Position numbers and translations under genes: made by a program. Shown here piece after piece: positions 46,751-57,940 of a stretch of 64,000 bases of DNA (position 1 is its first letter; each line of letters opens with the position of its first letter). The DNA is taken from the NCBI GenBank assembly GCA_026929865.2, contig CM049403.1:23864001-23928000 (forward strand). The letters run 5' to 3'. The notes under the pieces were generated by a model. That model did not search any database. It had not been told where the DNA came from and worked only from the letters and a program-made list of their open reading frames with translations. Source of the DNA: Hyperoplus lanceolatus. Lineage: Eukaryota > Chordata > Actinopteri > Uranoscopiformes > Ammodytidae.

Positions 46751-49700
46751 GTCCCTTTTCAGTCACTTATTGCACTTTCTGCTCCTACATTCGCATACTA
46801 GACCTCTTCTCACAACAGACAAAGGTGTCGTGTGAATGTCAAAATGTAGGCATTTAAATTGGCTACTGGTGCCTGAATTGTTTTTAAATTAATATGCCGG
46901 TCCTTGGAACAAAAAAAGGTAGGGAGCACTGCTATAATGCTTCATGTATTTCACTATAAATAGGCTACATTAAATCTTAACGGTTAACCGGTTAATAACC
47001 GTTAATTCTGGTGGTTAACCGGTTAAAGAAAAGATTCTAAATGGCCATCCCTAGTCCATACTTTCATGGTGTTCGCCAAATTCTGAACCTGCCATCTGAA
47101 TGTTGCAACTGAAATCGAGACCCATCAGACCAGGCATGATTTTTCAATCTTCTATTGTCCAATATTGGTGATCCTGTGAGAATTGTAGCCTCGGTTTCCT
47201 ATTTTTAGCTGACAGGAGTGGCACCCGGTGGGGTCTTCTGTTGCTGTAGCCCATCTGCTTCAAGGTTGGTCGTGTTTTGCGTTCAGAGATGGTATTCTGC
47301 ATACCCTGGTTGTAACGAGTGGTTATTTGAGTTACTGCTGCCTTTCTATCATCTCGAACCAGTATGCCATTCCTCCACTGACCTCTGACTTCAACACAGC
47401 ATTTTAGGTCCACCGCTCACTGGGTATTTTTTCTTTTTCGGGCCATTCTCTGTAAACCCTAGAGATGGTTGTGCGTGAAAATCCCAGTAGATCTGCAGTT
47501 TCTGAAATACTCAGACCAGCCCTACTGGCACCCTCAACATTGCTATGTTCCAAGTCAATTAAACCCCTTTTCTTCCCCATTCTGTTGCTCGGTTTTTACT
47601 TCAATAAGTTGTCCCGTCCAGGTCTACATGCATTGAGTTTCTGCCATGTGATTGGCTGATAAGTTATATGTGTTAACAAGAAAATGAACCGATAAAGTAC
47701 CTAATAAAGTGGCCGGTGAGAGTATCTCTCTTTGTATAATATTTTACTGTATATTCTCTCTCTCTCTCTCTCCAACTTTGTATACACCCCATTTTGACCA
47801 AGTAAAATAATTTGGGCGCTTTTACATTTGGCCTGTACCTCTGTGCTACCAGTCAATGCACAGTACCCTAAAGGAGAAAAGACAAATCTTAAGAGACACC
47901 GTTAATCACATTCAAACCATTCACAAGGAAAAGGGGGACAGAAGAAAGAAAAATAGAGAAGGGCTTACTTACAAAAATACTTAAGTTTCTACATATGGGA
48001 AAACACAAACTTTACCATTTAAGATACATGTAACAATTACATCTAAATCAATGTAAAGAAAACTTATTCCAAAATTAAAAGTCTAATGGTTTTAGTAAAA
48101 GTAAATGTTAACTCTATTAAAGATTATATAATGGTTGTTACTGTTACAATACATCATGTAAAATTCCAATGACAAACTATTCAGGGTTTCTCCCAATAGA
48201 GAATGAATGAGTGTTTGTTATGCTGTGGGTCACTGGCCGCTGCATCATTGCATGTAGGACAAATGCAACTGAAACAGCTGTGAACGTAGCTCATCTGACA
48301 CTATTGGTGGTGTGTGGTCTGATTCCCATGAGGCCATCCTTGCCAAGATTTGGCAAATGTCATAAAAGTATGACAGTTATGATTAAACGGAGAAACTTGT
48401 GATATATTTTATGGTCTGTCAGGAAATAGGTTAGAAAGACCTTTGAAAAAGCCAAGTACACGTAAAAACGGTTTTAAATTATCTCATTGCTCTAGTGATA
48501 ACAATGTAGTATTGACCTTCTGTGTTTGGGCTGTTTCAGCCTCTTAGGACAAATCGCCCCCTATATACTCAAACTGTGCTCAATATGCCAGTTGCATGTT
48601 ATGATAAAGTACTGAATTTTTTGGAGCACCTACATTACTGCAATGTGCCTTCTCTCCTTCTGTCAGGGATTTCCCTTGTCTGCCACAATGACTTGAACAA
48701 TTTTTCTAAACTTGAAAAACTGTGTACTTCTCCTTTAGGTGACATATTATGTTAATTTTTAAGTTCAAATCATTCAAATGTGTATAAGGAGAGTCTATAG
48801 AGTACTACAATAAACAATGAAACGTTTTTTCATTGCTCATTGATGAAGGGATTTTCCTCAAACCCAATTTTCTTCATCCCCAATTTTCCACTGATTTAAC
48901 CATCTGTCTATAAAGCTCCGTTTTAGCCCCTCTTCCAAAAAGTGCAGTCTGTTCTGATTGGCCGGATCCCACATGCCTGCTCTAAACACAGACGGCCGTA
49001 TTTCCAAACAAGTGCATCAGCTTTGCAGGCATCTACGCAGCCAGACAACCATAACAGCATTCAAAGCTTTACTTCTACTGCAAATATCACCACAAGAACC
49101 TGCTTCTAAACCAAACTACTACTCTGGTTATGTAACTGGCTTATAATACGCTGAAGCTTCTCTCAATAGCCCGACTTTCCTTTCGCAGAGTGTCGACGCA
49201 AGTACGACTTTGTGTTACCATGGCAACTGATGAGTGTGACACCTGGGGGGCGGTATTATTCTAATGAGCACAAATCTGAACGGCTTGCTGAATCACATAT
49301 TTTCCGGCCGAGACAGCCCAAAAGAAAGTGCGAGTGTGGCGTCTTATTTCAGTTTTTTGGGGATGGTAGCATTGAATTTTTTTTTTTTTGACACATCACA
49401 GGCTAGTGCACTCAGACCTGCAAAATTCTTCATACATCCTCAAACTAATTGTAATATTTCACTGATCTCTTTCATGATTTTTGTATGCACCAGTGGTAGC
49501 ATTTTTATGTAGCTTACTAATCACATTAACCAAAAGGGACACTGCACATAGTAAATCCAGATAACCTGAAGGTGATCTTGAGGAGGGACATTTTTACTAC
49601 CCTCCCCCAATGAAAACCGCATCAGTATTTCAACCAATAGTTTTGACTATATAGGCTTTTAAAATAGCTTCTCTCCTCACTGGGCCCTAATACACTATTT

Positions 49701-52700
49701 TACCCTTAAACAATATATTTAACCGACCAACAATGTGTCCGTGGAACAGACTTGTACTGTCACATATGGTCACGACGGACACTGCATCAGTCCTAAATCG
49801 AAACCATGTCTAATTTCACAAAGAGACATGGTTTGCACACATTTCTATTATTAGCGTATTCTGCATTACACAGGAGATTTTCATCCCACCATTAGAAATT
49901 TAAAATTATATTTTCCATTTGATGTAAGCTTTGGTGACTTTTTATGGGGTGTTTTATGGGTTTGTTCAATTGTGTCTTTTTAACATAAATAAAATTCTTG
50001 TTATACATTGTTTTAACTCAATTGAAGATCTGGGGCTTTTTTCTCTTTGGAACTGAATAGTTTGTCATGAGATTGAAGACTGTAAGGTATGGAGAAGGGG
50101 GAGAAAAAAGGGGATCAGCTTTTACCTCGGGGCCTCTGCTTCTCTGCATCATAGATCATTACCACCTCTGTGACCTTGAATGGGACAAAGGGAAACAGTG
50201 GCTCCATTTAAAAAAAACAGACCGGGTCCGTTCTTAGTCCAATTAAATATTCCACCTAAATTTCATCAACTAATTAATTGTGATGATTAAATTAAAACAT
50301 TTTATTCTATAGTATTGACCCTGTCAATGTTACATCCATTCAAGCAGTCTTAATGACGATATGAACTGAGTTGTGTCATGTAGTTGACAATACTCACCAC
50401 TCCAAATCTATTGAAATAGTCCCTGAGTTCAGGCTCGCCGCAGTTATGGGGGATTCCACCTACAAATATCTTCTTTGATTTATTGCTATCAGCTTTGCTG
50501 CCCTTCTGAAAGAAAACAGGGAGTGTATGGATTTCAGTGTCTTTTAAAGGAGCACGCTGGAAAGGAGCCGGTTAGCCATCATCTATTCAGACAGTGCAGT
50601 AGAAATTAGGTTTGTCCTCTTGCCCTGGGGTATAGTTCTTAACATGTCATGTCAATGCAAACACTAGTCTCCACACATCAGAGAGCACGGCTTCCTCCAC
50701 TTACTCTCAACCACTAAGCATTTCCCCATTGCTGCACTGCACTCATGCTTTAAAGGCTAGAGGCTGCTTAGGAAAATGATTTTTAACTATAAGATCTTCT
50801 GCTTTGTTAGTAAATATTCACTAGCAGTTACATTACTTGAAAGTCAGTGAAAGGAGTTCCAGGAGCAGGCAGAGAGCCACATTTATAAAAGCTTCTGACT
50901 TACAAGCTATGCTTGCAGCCAAACATGTGACTTGTAAAAATGCTTTAATACCAGAGAAGGTGCAATAACAAAAAACTTTGCTGCCCAAAGGGACACCATG
51001 ACTATAATGGATCTGCAGCAGCTTGATAGCGTTGTTGATAAAGCCACCAATTACCCAAGTAGGTGCTGAGATTTCTGTCTATATAAAAAACTCACTGCTG
51101 ACAGCATTTTCTGTACCACAACAGTCTCTAAAGAGGCTGTTTTTCTTTTTTTTACTCAAGGATTGGAGACAGGACAAAATATTACGGCTGAAATATACCT
51201 TTTAAAATGTGCGTTTGAATGTGGTACATTAAAAAGCAAAATGTATAACTGTTATAATAATTTCAATATTTAGCATGTTGATACAGTCCTACATTTATTT
51301 ATTTTTACATCAGGGAGAATGTGACCTTATTGTTTTACAATAAATACGGCCAGTGTAAGCTGTAGATATCTGCTGACATAAATCACATTATTTGAAGAAA
51401 CACCAGACAATGATATGTAGGTCAAAGTCAGTGTGTTTTTACAAATTAAGCTCTATGTTTTCTCATGTCCAGTCTCGGGAGGAGGGGATCGAGAGACTGA
51501 CGGCCCAAGTCTTGTTCCAGTAGAAACAACTATCCCAGCCTCCACAGTAGAAATCTGATTTCTCTTACCCAGCCCTCCTTAGTTCGAGACTTTTCAGGTT
51601 GCATTCCTCTGGGAGTACATGGCTTCGGGTCAATCTGACAGTGGAGAGAGAGAGCAAGAGAAAACGTTTGACATTAGCCCCAAAGAAAAGGCACCTTCAA
51701 ATGATCTACTTCACTGAATCCATTACAGCGCATGGGCTCGTCTCATTCAACAGTGCAACGTATGTACAGTACTTTGGCCACATTTGTTTGAATATGTGGT
51801 CAATAAAATGTTATGCCCATCCCCGCCTCCATCAACAGAACAAAGGAGGCAATATGTCATCTAACTGTATTGGAGCATTAGTGCAGAGGGGAAAACGAGA
51901 GTAATAACAACAGCTATCCCACTAAATATCCAGGTTTTACTGCCAGTTTTGCTAATTTATTTTTAAGCTGGTAAATCAAAATGGCGAAATTTAGGAAAGT
52001 GCATTATTTGTACTAATGTCTGCAGGCAGGTACAACCCAGAGTCAAACTGCACTCCTCCTTGAATAATTTTTAACTAGTTTGGATGATGAAATACAGGAT
52101 GAGATTTTTGCACACAGCTCACACAAAGCACAGGCAGATTTCTCCAACTGATTTGACTATCTGGTTCCTTGAGGTTAAAATACTCACATTTCTCCCATCA
52201 AGATTATGTGGCTTTGTCTCCAGCACTGTCCGTACACAATTGGGGTCTTTGAATTTGACAAAGCCAAAGCCCCGCGACTGATTTGTAGTTTTGTCCTTCA
52301 TGATGACACAATCTACTACTTCTCCGTACTGTGAGAAGTAGTTTCTGAGTGTCTCTGAGAAAAGAAATAAATAAATGACATAACAATGATTTGAATGAGA
52401 TCCATCCATACAGAAATACTGCATAGGATAAAACGGATAAAACTGAGCACAGTTTGCCACCTGAACACAAAGGGTGTAGTCATGCTTTAAGCTCTTTAAA
52501 TTATGATTAATTAAGTCAAGAAAATATCTTCAGCACTTCAATCTGCTCCAAAATTGTGTAATTACACAGGAAACACTAAAAGTAATTCAGTGACCTTGAT
52601 GTTGTCTTGTTGCAAAATGTATGGAATTGTACCAATTTTTTTTTTAATAAACGGAAACACAGTGCAGTCACATATCGACCAAATATACACCCTTCTACTG

Positions 52701-55098
52701 TAAAGACTGCACACGCCCACAGAGCCAAGGCGTGCAAGTTTGAACAAATGAGGACTCACTTTGGAGAGAGAAATCATAATTGCTTTTTCATTGCTGGGAA
52801 GCCCCGAGGCATCGCCAGAGAAACGAGTTCAGAGTCACACAGCGTTGTAGTTCAGATCTTAATGTTAACAGTGCTGTTAACACAAGCAAACCCCTGTGCA
52901 AAAGGTCACAATGGCCAACTGATCATCAAAGAGTAAAAGCATCCAGACAAACTAGACCATCTCAATATATACACACACCCGATGATATATGTTTAAGATA
53001 CACCACCAATGTTTGCCATTTGAAACTCCTCATCAGTAATATGAAATGTTAAAAAGGAAAAAGTAGGAAAAAAATCGCAATGACAAATTCAAACAAAACG
53101 CATAAATAAAGAGGAACAGTCTGAAAAATATTTACGGTACAACTGCGCCAGTTCTGTATTCTCTGCAGGGCTAGTTTTTATAATTTTATCTGCTTCATAT
53201 CATATTAATATGATATCAATGCCGTTATCTGATTTGTTTTCGAAATAAGAATATGTATCAGTGGTTTTATATTGTGATCTCCATGTCATATCAGTACAAA
53301 AAAATGTAATATTAACTTGATACCATCTGGTATAAAATTGTCATCATAATATATAGTAGTGTGACAGTAGGGCTGTGTATTAATGAAAATGTGCCTCCTC
53401 TTACAGCGTGCATGTATTTTTGTACCAGTACCAAAAGTACCTTAATAAGTATAAACATATTATTACAAAAAGCTCCTTCCATTTTAGAATATCAACCAAG
53501 CACCTCAAATGCATCAGTGTCACGGCAGAATAAGAACAAACCATCATTTAAATCAGACGCCTGATCAAAAAATAACTAAGGACGACTATCTCTATCTGCA
53601 AGACCATCATAGCCAGGTGAGTAATGAAAATGCAAAATATAATACACTCGTATGAAAAGTAATAATAATATGATTTATATTCATTAAGTTTGCCCAGCTC
53701 TAACCTGTACTACACAGCTAAATATGACCTGATAATCAAAGAGTTTATTCAACTTTGCGCAACAAGACCCTCCAGTTTGACGAAAAATCCATGCAGCTGA
53801 TTCAGTGTTGCAGAAACATATTCCTGTTAATTAAAAACACTTTGCGCACTGAAGTCACTGAACCTTAACAAGACATACATTGTGACTTACCTTGTGTGGT
53901 ACTCCAGTCCAATCCACCAACAAAAAGTTTCCTGAAAAGAGTAGATAAATAAACATTAAGTCAGTCATTGATCATCACTTTGGGTAAGATTACATGATAA
54001 ACTGTTGTACATGCATCATGACAGTCACAAAAAAATGCAGAAATGTGACCCGTTATGTTGCCTGAAAAGACTAAAAGCACAGATGTCTATGTGAAGAAGA
54101 CTGAACACACAATTTAGAAGCCATAACAATGCTTCAGCTGACTAAACAGTCATGTACAGATATTACACAACAGTACGCAACCCTGCTACCAACTCTGGTG
54201 CAGCTGAGAGAGATATACACACACAACTCCAGATAAAATGTCTTATGATTCAAGCTGAGGTCCAACATTTGGTCCTCTAACACTGAATGCATTGGCATCG
54301 AGTCCTCGACCAAAGTGGTGTTTTAATTAACCCCGTGCCACATCAGTTGCCCCGGTACAGACCCTCGGCGTTTAGCAAGCTAACACAACACTCAACTGAT
54401 AAAAGGACCACAGGGGCATCCACTGACTACCACTGACACCAGCCGGTCAGAGCGGAGCGGATGAGGAGAGAGGCTTCTCGGCTCGGTGCATGCGGACCGG
54501 TGAGCTCAGCTGCTAGTCGCAAATCTGGAAGTTTAACGGCAGTATAAAATGCCCTACTATCAAAATAGCTGACGAGTTAATACATTTTTGATCAAGCAGG
54601 CTGTTATAAAAGTGGAGGGTTAGTGCAGGCGAGGATGCTCCATCCTCCAGCAGTGCCCGCTAAATGTCCTCGCACTGGCGAAGTCGGCAAGAGAGTTTCG
54701 CTTCGCTGGCAGGCGTTAGCGCAGCTAGCTCAGCTGCTTCGAGCTAACTGAACACAGCACAGATGAAACTAACTACATTTTCACATGTCCCCATGACAAG
54801 CTTAACGACAGCACTCAAGAAAAGCACGGTCTTATTCGCCATAAGCAACAATAACAACAACTGAGCTCATTTGATGACTACTTTCACTTTTTGCCCGTCT
54901 TTTCTCAGGCTAGCGATGTCGCTAAGTTACTAAAGCTAGCTTAGCTTCGCAGGCTAACGTTAGCCGTTGGATGACAGCTTGGCATTAAAGCAAGCAAACT
55001 GTCAGTTACAGTGCAGATAATAAATTAACGTGCCTGCAGTGGACGGTTTTGTTAAATTCATCTTACCCGACTTCATCTCCGACTAAGTTGTTGTTCAT
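35143..55098 (-). CDS. DAZAP1: DAZ-associated protein 1 (13 coding exons)
   Basis: hnRNP-type RNA-binding protein that regulates splicing and translation and shuttles between nucleus and cytoplasm. Exons in transcript order: 55067-55098, 53891-53931, 52188-52354, 51569-51634, 50398-50505, 50126-50174, 44736-44818, 41535-41682, 41172-41204, 40434-40583, 39529-39693, 36961-37053, 35143-35312. Together 1,305 nt: 434 codons plus TGA, all phases consistent. RRM1 (about 11-90): RNP2 LFVGGL at 13-18, RNP1 RGFGFVKF at 52-59. RRM2 (about 115-185): IFVGGI at 115-120, RGFGFITF at 154-161. The rest is a Pro/Gln/Gly/Tyr-rich tail ending QNHNVQGFHPYRR, identical to the end of human DAZAP1. Human is 407 residues; the excess is mainly the 31-residue exon 12. 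The gene reads the same way as DPP9, with its 3' end about 1 kb upstream of the DPP9 start region. Confidence 0.96.
35592..35684. repeat. 31-bp tandem repeat, three copies
   Basis: Unit 'taataagtgccctccaaaa' + 'aaggacaataag', three head-to-tail copies (35592-35622, 35623-35653, 35654-35684), the third slightly diverged. In the last DAZAP1 intron. Confidence 0.9.
36053..36066 (+). promoter_or_regulatory. Strong CTCF-like motif
   Basis: ACACTAGATGGCGC matches the vertebrate CTCF core (CCASYAGRKGGCRS) at 13 of 14 positions. It lies in the last DAZAP1 intron, near the DAZAP1/DPP9 boundary. Confidence 0.5.
36961..37053 (-). CDS. DAZAP1: DAZAP1 exon 12 (in-frame, possibly alternative)
   Basis: 31 codons, GLGNYPQDPSAYGPTRPSHS and then YGQDEQGGYSAG. 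Acceptor CCTGATAG, donor GTGCAG|GTAGGT. Length 93 nt and equal entry/exit phase let it be skipped without frame change; human 407-residue DAZAP1 joins QY directly to AGYGQDL. Confidence 0.82.
37060..39500. other. DAZAP1 intron 11, no further gene seen
   Basis: About 2.4 kb of intron. I see no recognisable transposon ends, RNA gene or coding bias. Confidence 0.5.
39529..39693 (-). CDS. DAZAP1: DAZAP1 exon 11
   Basis: Residues 293-347, Pro-rich: YAQQVPPPPNTPGTATLGFA and TGQPDFPYSQY. Confidence 0.94.
40434..40583 (-). CDS. DAZAP1: DAZAP1 exon 10
   Basis: Residues 243-292; GYGPPLTANRGTPTQPPSPF, FNAFLVTTPAGSF. The frame requires the acceptor GGAGCAG|CTGG at 40584. Confidence 0.92.
41172..41204 (-). 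CDS. DAZAP1: DAZAP1 exon 9 (33-nt microexon)
   Basis: VWVSTTGQPIG, aligned to human MWVPAGQAIG. The acceptor is CCAAAG|GAG after a T-rich tract, and the donor CATAG|GTAGGT. Without it exons 8 and 10 do not join in frame, so it is required. Confidence 0.88.
   Translation of the reverse strand, partial: ECGCLLPANP
41263..41371. mobile_element. Short member of the TAGCCTGG / 9-bp TSD family (copy 3)
   Basis: A 109-bp element with TAGCCTGG...CCAGGCTA ends and perfect 9-bp repeat CGCAGAACC at 41254-41262 and 41372-41380. It lies in the 330-bp intron between DAZAP1 exon 8 and the microexon, about 58 bp from the microexon acceptor. Confidence 0.85.
41535..41682 (-). CDS. DAZAP1: DAZAP1 exon 8
   Basis: Residues 183-231; VEVKKAEPRDSKAPGQLGPG and GWQQAYGPQG. 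Start of the low-complexity tail. Confidence 0.95.
43215..43330 (+). repeat. Decayed tRNA-derived SINE
   Basis: 'gggtggtttaaggtgctgac' and B-box-like 'agttcaacttcgggcc' followed by 'tcttacatctcgctttgcc', resembling the SINE heads at 17678 and 6663. Confidence 0.4.
44736..44818 (-). CDS. DAZAP1: DAZAP1 exon 7 (RRM2 RNP1)
   Basis: Residues 155-182; GFGFITFEAEQSVDQAVNMH, FHDIMGKK. Donor AAAAAA|GTGTGT is weak, but the frame requires it. Confidence 0.94.
46091..47053. mobile_element. Nested hAT element with 8-bp TSD
   Basis: Termini TAGGGATGTCCATGG...TGGCCATCCCTA with perfect repeat GTCCATAC (46083-46090 and 47054-47061). Near each end are 'ggttaaccggttaa' palindromes, and a ~78-bp (GT)n tract is inside. 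No transposase is visible. Confidence 0.88.
46668..46746. repeat. (GT)n microsatellite
   Basis: About 39 GT repeats inside the nested hAT element. Confidence 0.95.
47060..47413 (-). pseudogene. Tc1 transposase fragment
   Basis: The minus frame reads helix-turn-helix type sequence (AAVTQITTRYNQGMQNTISE, TLKQMGYSNRRPHRVPLLS) then FSQDHQYWTIED. After a frame break it continues WSDGSRFQLQHSDGRFRIW, the region around the first catalytic Asp (usual WSDESRF). The rest of the catalytic core is missing. Non-functional. Confidence 0.82.
48735..49560. repeat. Dispersed repeat, 'gacatattatg' start
   Basis: Begins 'aggtgacatattatgttaa', like 16404 and 27662, with 'gttctgattggccggatccc' and 'taccatggcaactgatgagtgtgacac' of the type seen in fish interspersed repeats. 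Ends are not defined. The rest of DAZAP1 intron 6 (47,725-50,125) shows nothing else. Confidence 0.35.
50126..50174 (-). CDS. DAZAP1: DAZAP1 exon 6
   Basis: Residues 139-154, VTEVVMIYDAEKQRPR, 49 nt. Confidence 0.94.
50398..50505 (-). CDS. DAZAP1: DAZAP1 exon 5 (RRM2 RNP2)
   Basis: Residues 103-138; KKIFVGGIPHNCGEPELRDY. Phase 0 at both ends. Confidence 0.95.
51569..51634 (-). CDS. DAZAP1: DAZAP1 exon 4
   Basis: Residues 81-102; IDPKPCTPRGMQPEKSRTKE, inter-RRM linker. Confidence 0.95.
52188..52354 (-). CDS. DAZAP1: DAZAP1 exon 3 (RRM1 core)
   Basis: Residues 25-80; TLRNYFSQYGEVVDCVIMKD and RGFGFVKFKDPNCV. Confidence 0.96.
53891..53931 (-). CDS. DAZAP1: DAZAP1 exon 2 (RRM1 RNP2)
   Basis: Residues 11-24; GKLFVGGLDWSTTQ. 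Only 41 nt, donor CACAAG|GTAAGT. Confidence 0.94.
55067..55098 (-). CDS. DAZAP1: DAZAP1 exon 1 (start codon)
   Basis: MNNNLVGDEVG (human MNSSGADEVG). ATG at 55096-55098, donor GTCGG|GTAAGA. Confidence 0.92.
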
Positions 55099-55099
55099 T

Positions 55100-55245
55100 T
55101 CTAAAGCTAAAGCGGGGGACCGTAGGAGATGTGACCGGCTTCAGTGCTGCCCCTCTCAGACTGAGAGCGGAGGAAGGTCACTCCGCTTTTTGGTTCAAAC
55201 TGTTCTGCGCAATGACGACGCTGCAGGGGGCCGCGGCTATTAAAG
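55100..55245 (-). promoter_or_regulatory. DAZAP1: DAZAP1 5' UTR and core promoter region
   Basis: A GC- and CpG-richer patch directly upstream of the start codon, with 'tctgcgcaatgacgacgctgc' (NRF1/CREB-like) and no TATA box. This is typical of a housekeeping gene. Intron 1 is also CpG-richer than average (54,300-55,060). Confidence 0.5.
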
Positions 55246-56201
55246 GAACATTACAATCAAGGACTGTAACTAACTCTTTATAGGTCCAACCATGTATATA
55301 ACCATAGACGATCAACCCATTATTACTAGATTTCTAATAAACGACAGGTGAAGAGAAATGCTTTAATTTATTTAGCACTTTGTTCATTCATGGGAATTGA
55401 TTATTATACCAATCATAATAGCCTACATTTGTTTTATTATTTGAACAAATTGGGCCTATGTTTTTTTCTATAGACCTGTCCATATTTGTGGAGCATAGTA
55501 GCCTATTTATAAAATGTTTCCAAGCTCAAGTTGAACTTTACGCACACATTTCCCCCATGGTAGGCTAACTAGGCTAGTAAAACGCTCTTTTATTATATTT
55601 TAGAATATGCTTGTGGCCTGAAACAAAGTTCCCAATGCTTTCAAGTATCTGAAATGCATACAGATAATTTTATGCAAATCCATCCATCACAGGATCTAGA
55701 TGATAAAATTACATCCGCCAGTTGGCTGTAAAGACTCACACAAGTGAAGTGAGGAGCAATGAACAGTGACATTTCAAGTGGCAGAGATGGAACCACCTCT
55801 CACAGCACAATATATAATCTTCTTTTAAAAATAGCCTGTGACTATGTGATTGACTGAAGTCTGAGTGTTCTGTACAAAAGAATAGTGTCCATGCATGGAG
55901 AACCCAAGATCTTCCATATGCCATAGGCCAGGGGTGGCCAACCAGTCAGAGACTAAGAGCCACATTTTTTACTGTGTTACTGCAAAGAGCCACATCGTAC
56001 ACACGGGTAAACATGAACATCCTCCCATCCCTTCCTCATACACACACACAGACCTCTGCTCTGTCAGATTTAGTGTAAATGTAACAAGCAAAATGATAAT
56101 GCAGTAACGGCCTTAAGTAACGGCTTTAACTATGTTTCACCTGTTTCAGTTGAATTTTGTATTATTATTATTTTTTAAATAAATAATGCTTGTGCATGCT
56201 A

Positions 56202-57060
56202 CCAGGCCCAGGGACACAAGGGTTCAAGGGGGCCCTAAGCTAAGGTACTGATAACTTTACATGTCTTATAGTCAAAGAGCTCAGTCACTCATGTCAATAA
56301 AAGGTTCCAAAAAGGAATAGCCTAAATATAATGAAATAAATCATCATGGGCCCCTCAACTAGTAGGGGAGAAATACAAAAGCAATTGTAAAGCAACAGCA
56401 TTATTAGCTCTGTCTTAAGGGCTTCATGAGGGGCCTCTAAGGCCCCCACACTTACAGGAATAAACTTTCTATGTGTAAATTCTATACTATTCATAAAACG
56501 TAGCTATCCACCCTTTATCTGTTGAAATGGGTCTCTCCATCATATAACATGGGTCTGCAGACCAATCTACTGTTTTTTGCAGTTGCAGAGTAAAGGATGC
56601 TGCCTGCTTAAGAAAAATCAGAAAAATAATGTTCCTTCTGCAGCTCAAGATTTGATTTAGCCTCTAAATTTTCCTCTCTAAGTGCATCAGATTGGTGCAT
56701 TTTACTTTAAAACGGTACACATTTTCTTCCAGTGTGCAATGTCCCCTGACCCCCCAACAAGGACCAGGGTCCCTCCCACAGTGTCCCAAAATCATCTTAA
56801 TATGTTTTTGCCAATAATTGTATGCATCTGTGCGGAAAAGTCAGTGTAACTGACTGGATAGGTAGGAGTGGGGGGGGCCCTTTGAGAGTCTTGGTCCAGG
56901 GGCCTATTGTCTCATAATCCGTCGAAGAACCAACTGGATTCCACAATCTTTTTAATTTTCGCATTATTTATTTAAAAAAACAAAAAAAAACAAAAACAAA
57001 AAAACAGGGGGCCCCACACTAGGACTTGAAACGGGCCCCCAGATCGTTAAGGCCGCCCCT
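56202..57060. mobile_element. Possible nested element within the hAT element
   Basis: 'CAGGCCCAGGGACACAAGGG...gggggcccta' at the left and 'gggcccccagatcgttaagg...CCGCCCCTG' at the right, resembling the CAGGG/CCCTG insert at 1740-3104. Target repeat not clear. Confidence 0.35.
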
Positions 57061-57232
57061 GTGATAATGACAGAACTGGACTCCTACAGTACTAAGACGT
57101 CAGGCCAGTCATTTTCAACAATGAACATTGTGTGCACTGTCTCACACACAAACTCTCAGTTCAACACAAACAAGTCCACAAACAAAAATATAACAATTTA
57201 CAATAGCGTTTTTCTCTTACTATGCATGTTGC

Positions 57233-57490
57233 TTAGTGGGACTTACTTTTAGCATGGAGTGAGCTGAAGTGGCGCTGAAGATTTGAAGCCTTGAAATGCG
57301 CTAATGATGCCTGGCATATAAGGCAGAATGGTTTGGTATAACGTTCAACAACAAATATAAACTTTCCCACTCTGTTTCGGAGCGAACTTGACACAAATTG
57401 TTTACTCACGAAAAACCTCCTCCAAGCTGAGCGGGCAGTTTTAGGTTGCGTCCACACCAAACGTTTGCGAACGTTATGTTGCGTCCTCAA
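57233..57490 (-). pseudogene. hAT transposase N-terminal zinc-finger fragment
   Basis: Open minus frame containing KFIFVVERYTKPFCLICQAS and LAHFKASNLQRHFSSLHA, a C-x2-C...H-x5-H finger of the type found at the start of hAT/ZBED-like transposases. The frame stops before any catalytic domain. Confidence 0.75.
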
Positions 57491-57940
57491 TTAAACATTT
57501 GCGAACAGGCATAGGCTACACATACACATTAACAAAATAAAAAATTAAATAATAAACAACATGTAAAACGAACGTAAGAGCCGCATGAAACGTTTGCGAA
57601 CATGCACACACATAGGCCCACACAAAAAAAAAGTATAGAAAAAAAAATTATAATCACAGAATTTGATATGAACTGAAGAGCCACATGAAGCAAGGCAAAG
57701 AGCCGCATGCGGCTCGCAAGCCGCAGGTTGGCCACCCCTGCTATAGGCTATAATATTAACAATAATAAACTTTATTTATAAAACACTTTTAACAACGTTA
57801 TAAAGTGCTTAAGATCAAATAAAATACTTTCATTTCCAGATGCAAAGAAAAAATCTGAAACATTGATTATGCATGGAGCAATTTCATATTTCTACATTGG
57901 CATCAACACCCAATAAACTCTGCTATTTGAGCTATGATTA

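Larger units (their letters stand above)
45873..47722 (-). mobile_element. Tc1/mariner element, interrupted by a hAT element
   Basis: Ends CACTCACCGGCCACTTTATT...AATAAAGTGGCCGGTGAGAG next to TA on both sides (45871-45872, 47723-47724). A common fish Tc1 family. A 963-bp hAT element (46091-47053) is inserted within it. In DAZAP1 intron 6. Confidence 0.85.
55929..57740 (-). mobile_element. hAT transposon with internal deletion
   Basis: Ends CAGGGGTGGCCAACC...GGTTGGCCACCCCTG with an 8-bp repeat, CCATAGGC (55921-55928) against CTATAGGC (57741-57748), one mismatch. Sub-terminal 'agagccacat' / 'gagccgcatgcggctc' repeats are typical of the vertebrate hAT families whose transposases gave rise to ZBED/GTF2IRD2-like genes. 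At 1.8 kb it is too short to hold a complete transposase. Confidence 0.85.

Noticed and set aside
52607..52936. Plus-strand frame of 109 residues in DAZAP1 intron 2
   Set aside because: No homology, no flanking splice sites, composition like surrounding intron.
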